The notes: generated by a model not told the origin, from the sequence alone. A DNA stretch of 64,000 nucleotides from Streptomyces sp. V4I2 (GCF_030817655.1 NZ_JAUSZM010000003.1:2666001-2730000), one strand, 5' to 3'. Counted from the first letter of the stretch, positions 41,133 through 49,582 are shown. Translations and numbers: made by a program.

Positions 41133-41891
41133 TCAGACGGCCCGGGTCTCCCCGACCGTTGCGAGGGCGGTCGGCCCGCCGAAGAGGGAGGCGGCACGCG
41201 CGGTCGCCGCCTCGGTGGTGAGCGTGGGCCCGACATGCGTGACGAGCAGCTGCCGTACGCCGGCCGCACGGGCCGTGGCGCCGGCACCCTCGGGCGTCAG
41301 ATGAACCTGTTCGCCTTCGCGATGCGCGTCGATATCGGCCTCGCAGAGGAACAAGTCGGCGCGCTCGGCGAGTTCGGTGAGGGCGGCGCAGGGTCCGGTG
41401 TCGCCGGAGTAGGCGAGGGCGCGGCCGCCGGTTTCGGCGCGCAGTCCGTAGGCCTCCACGTCGTGGCTGACCTCGTGTGCGGTGAGGAGCAGTTCGCCGT
41501 GCCGGGCGGTGTGGCCGTCGTGCAAGGTCCGGAAGTCGAAGATGCCGCTCAGGAACTCGGCGTCCGGCCGCCCGAGGAACCCGGCGAGGCGCTGGGCGCA
41601 GCCGGCCGGGGCATAGACGGGAAGGGGGGCGGACGGGGTCAGTCCGCCGTAGGCCAACCCGTATACGGCGGAGAGCAGATCGGCGTTGTGGTCCGCGTGC
41701 AGATGCGAGATCCAGATCGCGCTGAGCCGTGCCGGATCGGTGTGCCGCTGCAACTCCGCGAAGCTCCCGGGCCCGGCATCCACCCACACCTCGGCACCGC
41801 CACCGCGCACCAGATAGCCGGAGCAGGGCCGGTCCGGCCGCGGGTGCGGGGAGGCGGTGCCGAGGACCGTGAGGGTGACAGGGCCGGGCAT
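41133..41891 (-). CDS. MBL-fold metallo-hydrolase (RNase Z-like)
   Basis: A 252-residue metallo-beta-lactamase-fold hydrolase. Motif II, HLHADH, is in SAIWISHLHADHNADLLSA; further metal ligands are visible in TAHEVSHDVEAYG, LAYSGDTGPC and TPEGAGATARAAG. The overall shape is that of the RNase Z/ElaC-like and phosphodiesterase branch. No strong ribosome site is visible. It lies between the GntR operon and the uronate genes, which leaves open a role as a lactonase or esterase on pathway intermediates, but this is speculative. Confidence 0.8.
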   Translation of the reverse strand: MPGPVTLTVLGTASPHPRPDRPCSGYLVRGGGAEVWVDAGPGSFAELQRHTDPARLSAIWISHLHADHNADLLSAVYGLAYGGLTPSAPLPVYAPAGCAQRLAGFLGRPDAEFLSGIFDFRTLHDGHTARHGELLLTAHEVSHDVEAYGLRAETGGRALAYSGDTGPCAALTELAERADLFLCEADIDAHREGEQVHLTPEGAGATARAAGVRQLLVTHVGPTLTTEAATARAASLFGGPTALATVGETRAV

Positions 41892-41931
41892 GGGGGGAGC
41901 GTACGTGCCCGGTGGTCGCGCGCCCCGGGAT

Positions 41932-42516
41932 TTACGGCGTCCAGCCCGGGTCCCGCCCGCTCAGCCCCACAGCCCGGTCGAGCAGCGGGGCGTCGGCCGG
42001 GACAGGGACGACGGGGCCGAAGATGCTGTCGCGGGTCGGGTCGTCGACCGATGCGAGGAGGAAGTCGTGCACGGCCTGCAGTGCGGCGGGGTCGGCGTCG
42101 TACGGCTGGCCCGTTGCCCGGGCCAGGTCCCAGCCGTGGATCATGATCTCGTCGACCGCGACGAGGCCGGCGACGGGACCGGGCAGGTCCACGCCGCCCG
42201 CGCGGGTCATGCCGGTCCAGGCGGCCGGGTCGCGCCACGCGTCGCCGAGTTCCTCGAGCACCTTGGGCAGTTCCTGGCGCCAGCCCGGCCCGATGTCGGG
42301 CAGCGCGGAGGTGGGGCTGGTGTCCGTCGTGGCACCCAGATCCTTGCGCCCGGCGTCGCGGAAGGCGACGGCCAGGCCGGCCAGGTGCCCCAGCAGGTTG
42401 TGCACCGCGTAGTCCGGGCAGGGCGTCGGGCCCGAGAGCTGCTCGTCGGTCACGCCCTCCGCCAGGCGCGCCACGATCCGGGCCTGGGGTCCGAGGTCGA
42501 GGGTGGTGTCGGTCAT
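41932..42516 (-). CDS. TIGR03086 family metal-binding protein (DinB/maleylpyruvate isomerase-like)
   Basis: A 194-residue four-helix-bundle protein of the DinB-like, mycothiol-dependent enzyme group. Typical features are LSGPTPCPDYAVHNLLGHLAG, with the His of the metal site, and VDEIMIHGWDLARATGQPY, with a second His. TIGR03086 members are abundant in actinomycetes and mostly uncharacterised. GAGGAG precedes the ATG at 42516. There is no operon partner with a clear functional link. Confidence 0.87.
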   Translation of the reverse strand: MTDTTLDLGPQARIVARLAEGVTDEQLSGPTPCPDYAVHNLLGHLAGLAVAFRDAGRKDLGATTDTSPTSALPDIGPGWRQELPKVLEELGDAWRDPAAWTGMTRAGGVDLPGPVAGLVAVDEIMIHGWDLARATGQPYDADPAALQAVHDFLLASVDDPTRDSIFGPVVPVPADAPLLDRAVGLSGRDPGWTP

Positions 42517-42930
42517 TGCCGCTCCTCACACAGGTGGTCTTGAGAGGTAGACCGACTGCGGACCCGGAAATCATCGGCCCGCCCGGATCAGGCGGCGGTC
42601 CAGCCCTCCACCGTGGCCGGCCGCGTCGGCCGCGCCCTGCGCAGGAGATCGCGCGCCGACCGGAACACGAACCCGGAGCACCCCCAGCCGCCGACCCGCC
42701 AAGCCCACCGCCGGATTCCCGCCCGCACCCCCTGCTTCGCCTGAGCCCCGCGCCCGTATCCCCCAAGCCCGAGCCCGCTTCCAAGGCACCTGCCTGATTC
42801 GCCCGCCCCGCCTCAGCGCCACGATGACCAGGCATGGCGGCGACTTCGGCGCCTCCGCGCTCTGACCGATCACCGCCCGCTGCTGGTCCCCCCTGGGCCT
42901 CGCCCTGCTCGCGACCCCGGTGCTGCTGCG
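42517..42930. other. Intergenic region without a supported gene
   Basis: About 410 bp with short open frames on both strands, proline- and arginine-rich as expected for random GC-rich sequence and lacking ribosome sites. A hydrophobic phrase (LGLALLATPVLL, plus strand near 42895) could be the remnant of a membrane-protein gene, but no homologous frame can be followed beyond it. Confidence 0.5.
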
Positions 42931-44094
42931 TCAGAGCCCCGTGAGCTCCGACCGCACGGTCTCCAGGTCACCGTCCGACGCCAACCCAGCGTGATACAGC
43001 CGCAGTTCCGTGGCCCCCAGTTCCCGGGCCCGCGCCGCGTCCGCCGCGAGCGTGCCCGGGCTGCCGCCCATGCCGGAGACCACACCGAAGTTGGCCGCGA
43101 CCACGGTGTCGTCCCGCCGATGCTCCGCGAAGGGCGTCAGGAGACCCGGTCCGCCCGCGCACGGCACGACCACCCCGTCCGCGACGGACAGGATGTGCGC
43201 GGGGTCGACGCCAGGGTTGGCGCCGACGTGGTGGGTCACGGGGTCGGCGTGCAGCAGTACCTGGAAGCCCTCGGGAGCGCCGGCGCGGACCGCGGCGACG
43301 GCTGTCTCCTGGAGCGTGCGGGCGGTGTCGTCGCGCCACGCGCGCGTGGCGGCCGCCGTCTCCTCCCCGAGGAGTTTCTCGACCCCCGCCCAGCCTCCGT
43401 CGTCGGGCGCCCCCTGCCACACCGGCTCCAGCGCCGTGCGTACGGCGGCCGCCAACTCGTCGACGTCCAGGCCCTGCCGGCCGTATCCCTCCCGGCAGGC
43501 CGGGCAGAAGCAGAGCGCCATCAGGTACTGTCCGGCGTCCCCGAGGCCGACCCCGCCGGTCTTGTCGTGGGCGTGCAGGTGCTGGAGGCCGTACCAGCCG
43601 AGGGACTCCAGTTCGGTGCCGCGCGCGCCGGGCCGTACGGCGGCCTCGGCGGCCAGGTCGACGAGGTACGCGCGCGTGGCGGGCTGTGCGATGCAGGGGG
43701 CCCACGGGTAGCGGTCGCCGTAGGCGTTGACGACCGAGGTGTCCGGGTGGTCGGCGCCCAGGCGGGAGTTGTGCGCGAGGACGACCCAGGTGTGCACCTC
43801 GAGCCCGGCGTCCGCGAGCGCGGCGGCGGCCTCGCCGAAGGCGTCGCCGGGGGCCCAGTCGCCGGCCGCGTACGGGCGCAGGGCCCGCCCCTCCCAGCGG
43901 TCGTCCGTGGGGTACAGCACCGCCGCGTGCTCGGCGGTGACGATGCGGTGGCGCGGGTGGCGGGGGGTGAGGGCGCGGGTGGAGTGGTAGGCGGCGGCGA
44001 GGGTCGCCTGCTGTACGCCGAGGGCGGCGATGCGCTCGGCGGCCTCGGGGTCCCCGTTGACATCCCAGGGGTAGACGAACGTAGACGCCTTCAC
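42931..44094 (-). CDS. Uncharacterised glycosidase-like TIM-barrel protein beside kdgD
   Basis: A 387-residue cytoplasmic protein that I cannot assign to a described enzyme. Visible features are an opening STFVYPWDVNGDPEAAERIA, an aromatic/acidic block ELESLGWYGLQHLHAHDKTG (161-180), and a cysteine cluster CFCPACREGYG (C195, C197, C200) of the kind seen in glycoside-hydrolase-like TIM barrels (GHL10-type). A long alanine-rich remainder ends with ELGATELRLYHAG. The GTG at 44094 has GGAGGACAA upstream and lies 25 bp after kdgD, so both form one operon. It may act on a lactone or acid between Udh and KdgD, but this is inference. Confidence 0.72.
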   Translation of the reverse strand: MKASTFVYPWDVNGDPEAAERIAALGVQQATLAAAYHSTRALTPRHPRHRIVTAEHAAVLYPTDDRWEGRALRPYAAGDWAPGDAFGEAAAALADAGLEVHTWVVLAHNSRLGADHPDTSVVNAYGDRYPWAPCIAQPATRAYLVDLAAEAAVRPGARGTELESLGWYGLQHLHAHDKTGGVGLGDAGQYLMALCFCPACREGYGRQGLDVDELAAAVRTALEPVWQGAPDDGGWAGVEKLLGEETAAATRAWRDDTARTLQETAVAAVRAGAPEGFQVLLHADPVTHHVGANPGVDPAHILSVADGVVVPCAGGPGLLTPFAEHRRDDTVVAANFGVVSGMGGSPGTLAADAARARELGATELRLYHAGLASDGDLETVRSELTGL

Positions 44095-44119
44095 TTGTCC
44101 TCCGCCGTGTTCTCTGCGA

Positions 44120-45061
44120 TCACTGGTTCTCGCCGAGCAGTGCGTACCCACGCTCGATCACCTGAGCGAGCTGCTTGACATGATCCTCGCTCGGCTCGTG
44201 CAGCGGCGGCCGCACCTCTCCCACGTCGAGCCCGCGCATCCGTACGCCGGCCTTGACGAGGGCGACGGCGTAGCCGCGGCCCTGGGCGCGCAGTTCGACG
44301 AAGGGACGGTAGAAGCCGTCGAGGAGGCGGTTGGCGGTGGCGTCGTCGCCGGTCTTGTGGGCCTCGTAGAAGGCGAGGGCGATCTCGGGCGCGAAGCAGA
44401 AGACGGCGGAGGAGTAGAGGGTGATGCCGAGGCCGCGGTAGGCGAGCTGGGTCTGCTCGGCGGTCGGCAGGCCGTTGAAGTAGAGGAAGTCGCCGGGGAT
44501 CTCGGTCCGGACGGCGCTCACGATCCGCTGCATCAGGTCCAGGTCGCCGAGGCCGTCCTTGAAGCCGATGATCCCGTCCGTGCGGGCCAGCTCGACGACT
44601 GTCTCCGGGGTGAACACGGCGTTGTCGCGCTGGTAGACGATCACCGGCAGCGGGGTCGCGGCGGCCACCTCCCGGTAGTGCCGCAGCAGGCCTTCCTGTC
44701 CGGCGACCACGAGGTACGGCGGCATGGCGAGCAGCCCGTCCGCCCCGGCCGCCTCGGCCAGGCGCGCGTACCGCACGGCGAGCGCGGTGCCGTATCCGGC
44801 GCCCGCGACCACCGGCACCCGGCCCGCCGTCTCCTCCACGGCCGCCCGCACGCACGCCTCGAACTCCTCGGGCGCGAGCGCGTGGAACTCCCCGGTGCCG
44901 CAGCAGGCGAAGACGGCTGCGGCACCGGCCTCCACCCCGCGGCGCACATGCGCGCGGAAGACGTCGAGGTCGAGGGAGCCGTCCGGTCCGTAGGCGGTGA
45001 CGGGGAAGAACAGGGGCCCGCCGGGGATGCCGAGTCGAGCGGCGAGGGGGGCTGAGGTCAC
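44120..45061 (-). CDS. kdgD: 5-dehydro-4-deoxyglucarate dehydratase
   Basis: A 313-residue DapA-superfamily enzyme that dehydrates and decarboxylates 5-keto-4-deoxyglucarate to 2-oxoglutarate semialdehyde. Subfamily landmarks are GPLFFPVTAYGPDGSLD at the N-terminus, GTGEFHAL (55-62), YQRDNAVFTPE with Y143, and GFKDGLGDLDLMQRI with the Schiff-base K168. The C-terminus reads RPPLHEPSEDHVKQLAQVIE. The GTG at 45061 follows GGGAGAG. It is divergent from udh across a shared 241 bp control region and feeds the semialdehyde dehydrogenase encoded at 4358-5887. Confidence 0.93.
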   Translation of the reverse strand: MTSAPLAARLGIPGGPLFFPVTAYGPDGSLDLDVFRAHVRRGVEAGAAAVFACCGTGEFHALAPEEFEACVRAAVEETAGRVPVVAGAGYGTALAVRYARLAEAAGADGLLAMPPYLVVAGQEGLLRHYREVAAATPLPVIVYQRDNAVFTPETVVELARTDGIIGFKDGLGDLDLMQRIVSAVRTEIPGDFLYFNGLPTAEQTQLAYRGLGITLYSSAVFCFAPEIALAFYEAHKTGDDATANRLLDGFYRPFVELRAQGRGYAVALVKAGVRMRGLDVGEVRPPLHEPSEDHVKQLAQVIERGYALLGENQ

Positions 45062-45201
45062 GGGCTCTCCCTAGAACAGGCGATCACGCTTATGATTCGC
45101 ATCCATATCTATGAACGCCTCCACCCTAAGGAGCCCCTTCAGGGCCGGTCAAGCGCGCAAACAGCCATCCCAGAGGCGAATTTCCCAGGTCCGCGCGATA
45201 C

Positions 45202-45231
45202 TTGACGGGATACGCCGGGGCTCCTTAGCGT
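45202..45231 (+). promoter_or_regulatory. Promoter of udh with flanking direct repeats
   Basis: TTGACG (45202-45207) and TAGCGT (45226-45231), 18 bp apart, form a good vegetative-type promoter 71 bp before the udh ATG. Two GTCCAC boxes (45232 and 45251) lie over the expected start site and leader. On the opposite side, an AT-rich stretch around 45090-45112 probably holds the kdgD promoter. Confidence 0.55.
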
Positions 45232-45302
45232 GTCCACGCATGTGAATGCAGTCCACACATACGCCCACCTGTCACAGGCGGCGGACCCAAGGAGACCCGA
45301 GG

Positions 45303-46127
45303 ATGCCCGCTCCCCGCATCGTTCTGCTCACCGGCGCGGCCGGCGGGCTCGGCTCCCTGATGCAGAACCTGCTCCCGGCCTTCGGCTACGAACTGCGCCT
45401 GCTCGACCTGCGTCCCATCGACGGCGAGCCGGACGCGATCGTCGCGGACCTCGCGGACAAGGACGCCGTGCGCGAGGCCGTGCGGGGCGTCGACGCGATC
45501 ATCCACCTCGCGGGCATCTCCCTGGAAGCCCCCTTCGAGAAGATCCTCAGCGCGAACATCGTGGGCACGTACAACCTGTACGAGGCCGCCCGCGAGGAGG
45601 GCATCGAGCGGATCGTCTTCGCCTCCTCCAACCACGCGGTCGGCTTCACCCCGCGCCCCCAGGGCGACACGCCTCTCGATCCGGACGCCCTGATCCCCAT
45701 CGACACCCCGCGCCGCCCTGACACCTTCTACGGCCTGTCGAAGTCCTTCGGCGAGGACCTCGCGCAGTTCTACTGGGACAAGCACGGCATGGAGACGGTC
45801 TCCGTACGCATCGGCTCGTGCTTCCCCGAGCCGACCAGCGTGCGCATGCTCTCGGTGTGGATGAGCCCCGCCGACGGCGCCCGCCTCTTCCACGCGGCCC
45901 TGACCGCCGAGAACGTGGGCCACACCGTCGTGTACGGCTCCTCCGCCAACACCCGCCTGTGGTGGGACCTGACGACCGCGCGGTCCCTCGGCTACGAACC
46001 GCAGGACGACTCCGAGCCGTACGCCGAGAAGCTGATCGCCGAACAGGGCGAGCTGGACCCGGAGAACGTGGCGCACGCCTACCTCGGCGGCCACTTCGTG
46101 AGCGACCCGCCGATCTGGCCGTACTAG
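45303..46127 (+). CDS. udh: Uronate dehydrogenase, NAD-dependent
   Basis: A 274-residue short-chain dehydrogenase that oxidises galacturonate or glucuronate to the aldaric-acid lactone. A Rossmann motif (GAAGGLG, 11-17) is followed by the SDR catalytic Ser in FASSN (106-110) and the Tyr143/Lys147 pair in TFYGLSKSFG. The C-terminal segment TRLWWDLTTARSLGYEPQDD and ending PPIWPY are typical of Udh. AAGGAG is 8 bp before the ATG. It is the entry enzyme of the oxidative uronate pathway together with divergent kdgD. The palindrome GTACTAGTAC spans its stop codon. Confidence 0.92.
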   Translation: MPAPRIVLLTGAAGGLGSLMQNLLPAFGYELRLLDLRPIDGEPDAIVADLADKDAVREAVRGVDAIIHLAGISLEAPFEKILSANIVGTYNLYEAAREEGIERIVFASSNHAVGFTPRPQGDTPLDPDALIPIDTPRRPDTFYGLSKSFGEDLAQFYWDKHGMETVSVRIGSCFPEPTSVRMLSVWMSPADGARLFHAALTAENVGHTVVYGSSANTRLWWDLTTARSLGYEPQDDSEPYAEKLIAEQGELDPENVAHAYLGGHFVSDPPIWPY

Positions 46128-46148
46128 TACTTGAAAACAGCGGATGAC

Positions 46149-46179
46149 GGCGGGCGGGCACCGAACGGGCCCGCCCGCC
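46149..46179 (+). terminator. Terminator of udh
   Basis: GGCGGGCGGGC (46149-46159) pairs exactly with GCCCGCCCGCC (46169-46179) over a 9-nt loop, 21 bp after the stop. A second hairpin (CGGGCAG 46188-46194 with CTGCCCG 46200-46206) follows immediately. Confidence 0.8.
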
Positions 46180-46392
46180 GCCGTGTTCGGGCAGCCGCGC
46201 TGCCCGATCCCGCGCGCCGGGACACAGCCGTGCAGGTCCGGGACGGGCAGGACCCACGGTAAACGGGCACACCCGGGCAGTATCGAGCCCGCAACAGACC
46301 TGGTCAGTGCCGCGCAGCCGCTGTAGAACTTCCCCCATGGGCCCCACCGGGCCCGAACGGGCAACGCGGCAGCACGGAGGCAGGTGTCGGCC

Positions 46393-47163
46393 ATGCACAT
46401 CAGGACGGCAGAAGAGCGTCAGCGGGAGATCGTCCGGGCTGCGCGCGCCACCGGCCAGGTCGACGTCACCGCGCTCGCCGCCGAACTGGGCGTGGCCAAG
46501 GAGACCGTACGACGGGATCTGCGCGCCCTGGAGGACCACGGTCTGGTCCGCCGTACCCACGGCGGCGCCTATCCCGTGGAGAGCGCCGGGTTTGAGACGA
46601 CGCTCGCATTTCGTGCCACCAGCCATGTTCCCGAGAAGCGCCGGATCGCGGCCGCCGCGGCCGAGCTGCTCGGGGACGCCGAGACGGTCTTCGTCGACGA
46701 GGGCTTCACCCCGCAGCTCATCGCCGAGGCACTGCCCAGGGACCGGCCGCTGACCGTGGTCACCGCGTCCCTGCCGGTCGCGGGCGCGCTGGCCGAGGCC
46801 GACGCGATCTCGGTGCTGCTGCTGGGCGGGCGGGTCCGCTCCGGCACCCTCGCCACCGTCGACCACTGGACGACGAAGATGCTGGCCGGTTTCGTCGTCG
46901 ACCTCGCCTACATCGGCGCCAACGGCATCTCCCGCGAACACGGTCTGACCACCCCCGACCCCGCGGTCAGCGAGGTCAAGGCACAGGCGATCCGGGCCGC
47001 GCGCCGCACGGTGTTCGCCGGCGTGCACACCAAGTTCGGCGCGGTCAGCTTCTGCCGGTTCGCGGAGATCGGCACGCTGGAGACGATCGTGACGAGCACC
47101 CTTCTCCCTACGGCCGAGGCTCACCGCTACTCACTGCTGGGGCCCCAGGTCATCCGCGTCTGA
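46393..47163 (+). CDS. DeoR/GlpR family transcriptional regulator
   Basis: A 256-residue regulator. The N-terminal DeoR helix-turn-helix spans about 5-60 (EERQREIVRAARATGQVDVT; LGVAKETVRRDLRALEDHGL). The sugar-phosphate-sensing C-terminal domain shows TVFVDEGFTPQLIAEAL, VVTASLPVAGAL and VDLAYIGANGISREHGL, the phosphosugar isomerase-like signature. The ATG at 46393 or the GTG at 46384 could be the start; GGAGG at 46376 sits between the ideal distances for the two. It precedes a polyol-type transport operon, and an array of repeats begins at its own stop codon. Confidence 0.9.
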   Translation: MHIRTAEERQREIVRAARATGQVDVTALAAELGVAKETVRRDLRALEDHGLVRRTHGGAYPVESAGFETTLAFRATSHVPEKRRIAAAAAELLGDAETVFVDEGFTPQLIAEALPRDRPLTVVTASLPVAGALAEADAISVLLLGGRVRSGTLATVDHWTTKMLAGFVVDLAYIGANGISREHGLTTPDPAVSEVKAQAIRAARRTVFAGVHTKFGAVSFCRFAEIGTLETIVTSTLLPTAEAHRYSLLGPQVIRV

Positions 47164-47207
47164 AAACACGTCTGAAAACACGTCTGCAAACAACGTCTGA
47201 AAACAAC
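47158..47207. promoter_or_regulatory. Fourfold tandem repeat GTCTGAAAACA(A)C, probable DeoR operator array
   Basis: GTCTGAAAACAC occurs at 47158 and 47170, then GTCTGCAAACAAC at 47182 and GTCTGAAAACAAC at 47195. The first copy includes the stop codon of the DeoR gene. The array lies 70 bp before the binding-protein ATG, in the most A-rich stretch of the area. DeoR-family regulators often bind several direct repeats, so this is the expected operator. Confidence 0.65.
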
Positions 47208-47277
47208 TCCCTCCCCTCGCAGGGCACTTCTGTACCCAGCTGCGCCCCTTATCTCCCCATACGTCCAGGAGCGATCC

Positions 47278-48651
47278 ATGCGAACCCAGAGCCGACGACG
47301 GCCGCCGCGAGCCACGCTCGCCATGGCCGCCGCAGGGACGCTGCTCGCCCCGCTGCTCTCCGGCTGCTGGGCCGGAGCGGGCGGGTCCGGTTCCGGCGGC
47401 AATTCCATCAACGTCCTCATGGTCAACAACCCCCAGATGACCGAGCTGCAGAAGCTCACCGCCGCCCACTTCACCAAAGAGACCGGCATCAAGGTCAACT
47501 TCACGGTCCTGCCCGAGAACGATGTCCGCGACAAGATCAGCCAGGACTTCGCCAACCAGGCGGGGCAGTACGACGTGGCGACCCTCTCCAACTACGAGAT
47601 CCCGATCTACGCCCGCAACGGCTGGCTGCACGAGATGAACTCCTACGTCGCCAAGGACCCGGCGTACGACGAACAGGACGTCCTCAAACCCATGCGCCAG
47701 TCGCTGACCGGCGACGACGGCAAGCTCTACGGCCAGCCCTTCTACGGCGAATCGTCCTTCCTGATGTACCGCAAGGACATCCTCGAGAAGGAGGGCCTGA
47801 CGATGCCCGCGCACCCCACCTGGACCCAGGTCGCGGACCTCGCCGCGAAGGTCGACGGTGCCGAGCCGGGCATGAACGGCATCTGTCTGCGCGGCCTGCC
47901 CGGCTGGGGCGAGGTGATGGCACCCCTGACGACCGTCGTGAACACCTTCGGCGGCACCTGGTTCGACAAGGACTGGAAGGCGCGGCTCGACTCCCCCGAG
48001 TTCGAGAAGGCGGTGAAGTTCTATGTCGACCTGGTCCGTGAGCACGGCGAGTCCGGCGCCGCGCAGTCCGGCTTCGCCGAGTGCCTGAACAACATGACCC
48101 AGGGCAAGGTCGCCATGTGGTACGACGCCACCTCCGCTGCCGGTTCCCTGGAGGCGTCCAACTCCCCCGTCAAGGGCAAGCTCGGCTACGCCCCCGCGCC
48201 CGTCGAGGAGACCAAGTCCGCCGGCTGGCTCTACACCTGGGCCTGGGGCATCCAGGACGCGTCCCGCAACCCCGACAAGGCCTGGAAGTTCGTCTCCTGG
48301 GCGTCCAGCAAGGAGTACGAGCAGCTGGTCGGCGACGAGATCGGCTGGTCCAACGTGCCCGCCGGCAAGCGCGCCTCGACGTACACGAACCCGGCCTACG
48401 TCAAGGAGGCCGCCGCCTTCCAGGAGATGACCAAGGAGGCCATCGAGGGCGCCCGGCCCAACGACCCCGGCGTGCAGCCGCGCCCCGCACCCGGCATCCA
48501 GTTCGTCGGCATCCCCGAGTTCACCGACCTCGGCACCAAGGTCTCCCAGGAGATCAGCGCGGCCATCGCCGGACGCCAGTCCGTCGAGTCGGCCCTGAAG
48601 AAGTCCCAGCAGCTCGCCGAGCGGATCTCCGAGGAGTACGAGGGACGATGA
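47278..48651 (+). CDS. Sugar/polyol ABC transporter substrate-binding lipoprotein
   Basis: A 457-residue lipoprotein. The lipobox LLSGCWAG puts the acylated Cys near residue 25. The family 1 solute-binding fold follows: INVLMVNNPQMTELQKLTAA, YDVATLSNYEIPIYARNGWL, YGQPFYGESSFLMYRKDILE and WAWGIQDASRNPDKAWKFVS. The pattern is that of sorbitol/mannitol-type (SmoE-like) binding proteins. It overlaps the first permease gene by 4 bp (ATGA). The terminal dehydrogenase gene in the operon supports a polyol or related sugar as ligand. Confidence 0.9.
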   Translation: MRTQSRRRPPRATLAMAAAGTLLAPLLSGCWAGAGGSGSGGNSINVLMVNNPQMTELQKLTAAHFTKETGIKVNFTVLPENDVRDKISQDFANQAGQYDVATLSNYEIPIYARNGWLHEMNSYVAKDPAYDEQDVLKPMRQSLTGDDGKLYGQPFYGESSFLMYRKDILEKEGLTMPAHPTWTQVADLAAKVDGAEPGMNGICLRGLPGWGEVMAPLTTVVNTFGGTWFDKDWKARLDSPEFEKAVKFYVDLVREHGESGAAQSGFAECLNNMTQGKVAMWYDATSAAGSLEASNSPVKGKLGYAPAPVEETKSAGWLYTWAWGIQDASRNPDKAWKFVSWASSKEYEQLVGDEIGWSNVPAGKRASTYTNPAYVKEAAAFQEMTKEAIEGARPNDPGVQPRPAPGIQFVGIPEFTDLGTKVSQEISAAIAGRQSVESALKKSQQLAERISEEYEGR

Positions 48652-49582
48652 CCGCGACGACCACGGCTCCCGTAGCCGCCACTCCCGTACCCACCGTGCG
48701 GCAGCCCTCCGACCGCCTGCGTGCCTGGGCGACCCGGGGCCCGCTGCTGCCGGCCCTGATCTTCATGATCGCCGTGACCCAGCTCCCGTTCGTGGCCACG
48801 GTGGTGATCTCCTTCTTCGACTGGAACTCCCTCTATCCCGATGCCCGGGAGTTCACCGGCTTCGGCAACTACCAGCAGGTGCTGAGCGACGCCGACCTGC
48901 GCCAGTCGGTGTGGACCACGGTCCTGCTGACGGTCGCGGTGGTGCTGGCCAGCCTGATCCTGGGCCTCGCCCTGGCCCTGCTCCTGGACCGGAAGTTCCG
49001 GGGCCGGGGCCTGGTCCGCACCCTGCTGATCGCCCCCTTCCTGGTGGTGCCGGTGGCGGCGGCCCTGCTCTGGAAGCATGTGCTCTACAACCCCGAATAC
49101 GGCCTGTTCAATGGGTTGTTGCACTATGTGGGCGGCCCACAGCCCGACTGGATCTCCAACACCCCGCTGCTCGCGGTCGAGGCCTCCCTGGTCTGGCAGT
49201 GGACGCCGTTCATGATGCTGATCCTGCTGGCGGGACTACAGAGCCGCGACCAGCAGCAGATGGAAGCCGCGCGGGTGGACGGCGCGAGCGACTGGCAGAT
49301 CTTCCGCTACCTGACGCTCCCGCACCTGCGCCGCTACCTCGAACTGGGCGCGCTGCTCGGCTCGATCTACATCGTCCAGAACTTCGACGCGGTCTTCACG
49401 ATCACGTCCGGCGGCCTGGGCACGGCGAACCTCCCCTACACCGTCTACCAGAGCTTCTACCAGGCCCACGAGAACGGCCTCGCCTCGGCCGCGGGCGTCC
49501 TGGTGGTCATCGGCTCGATCATCATCGCGACCTTCGCGCTGCGCGTGGTGTCGTCGCTGTTCCGCGAGGAGGTGGGGCGCGC

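Noticed and set aside
42516..42873. Short opposing open frames in the gap before the glycosidase-like gene
   Set aside because: They have no ribosome sites, low-complexity proline-rich translation and no operon context.
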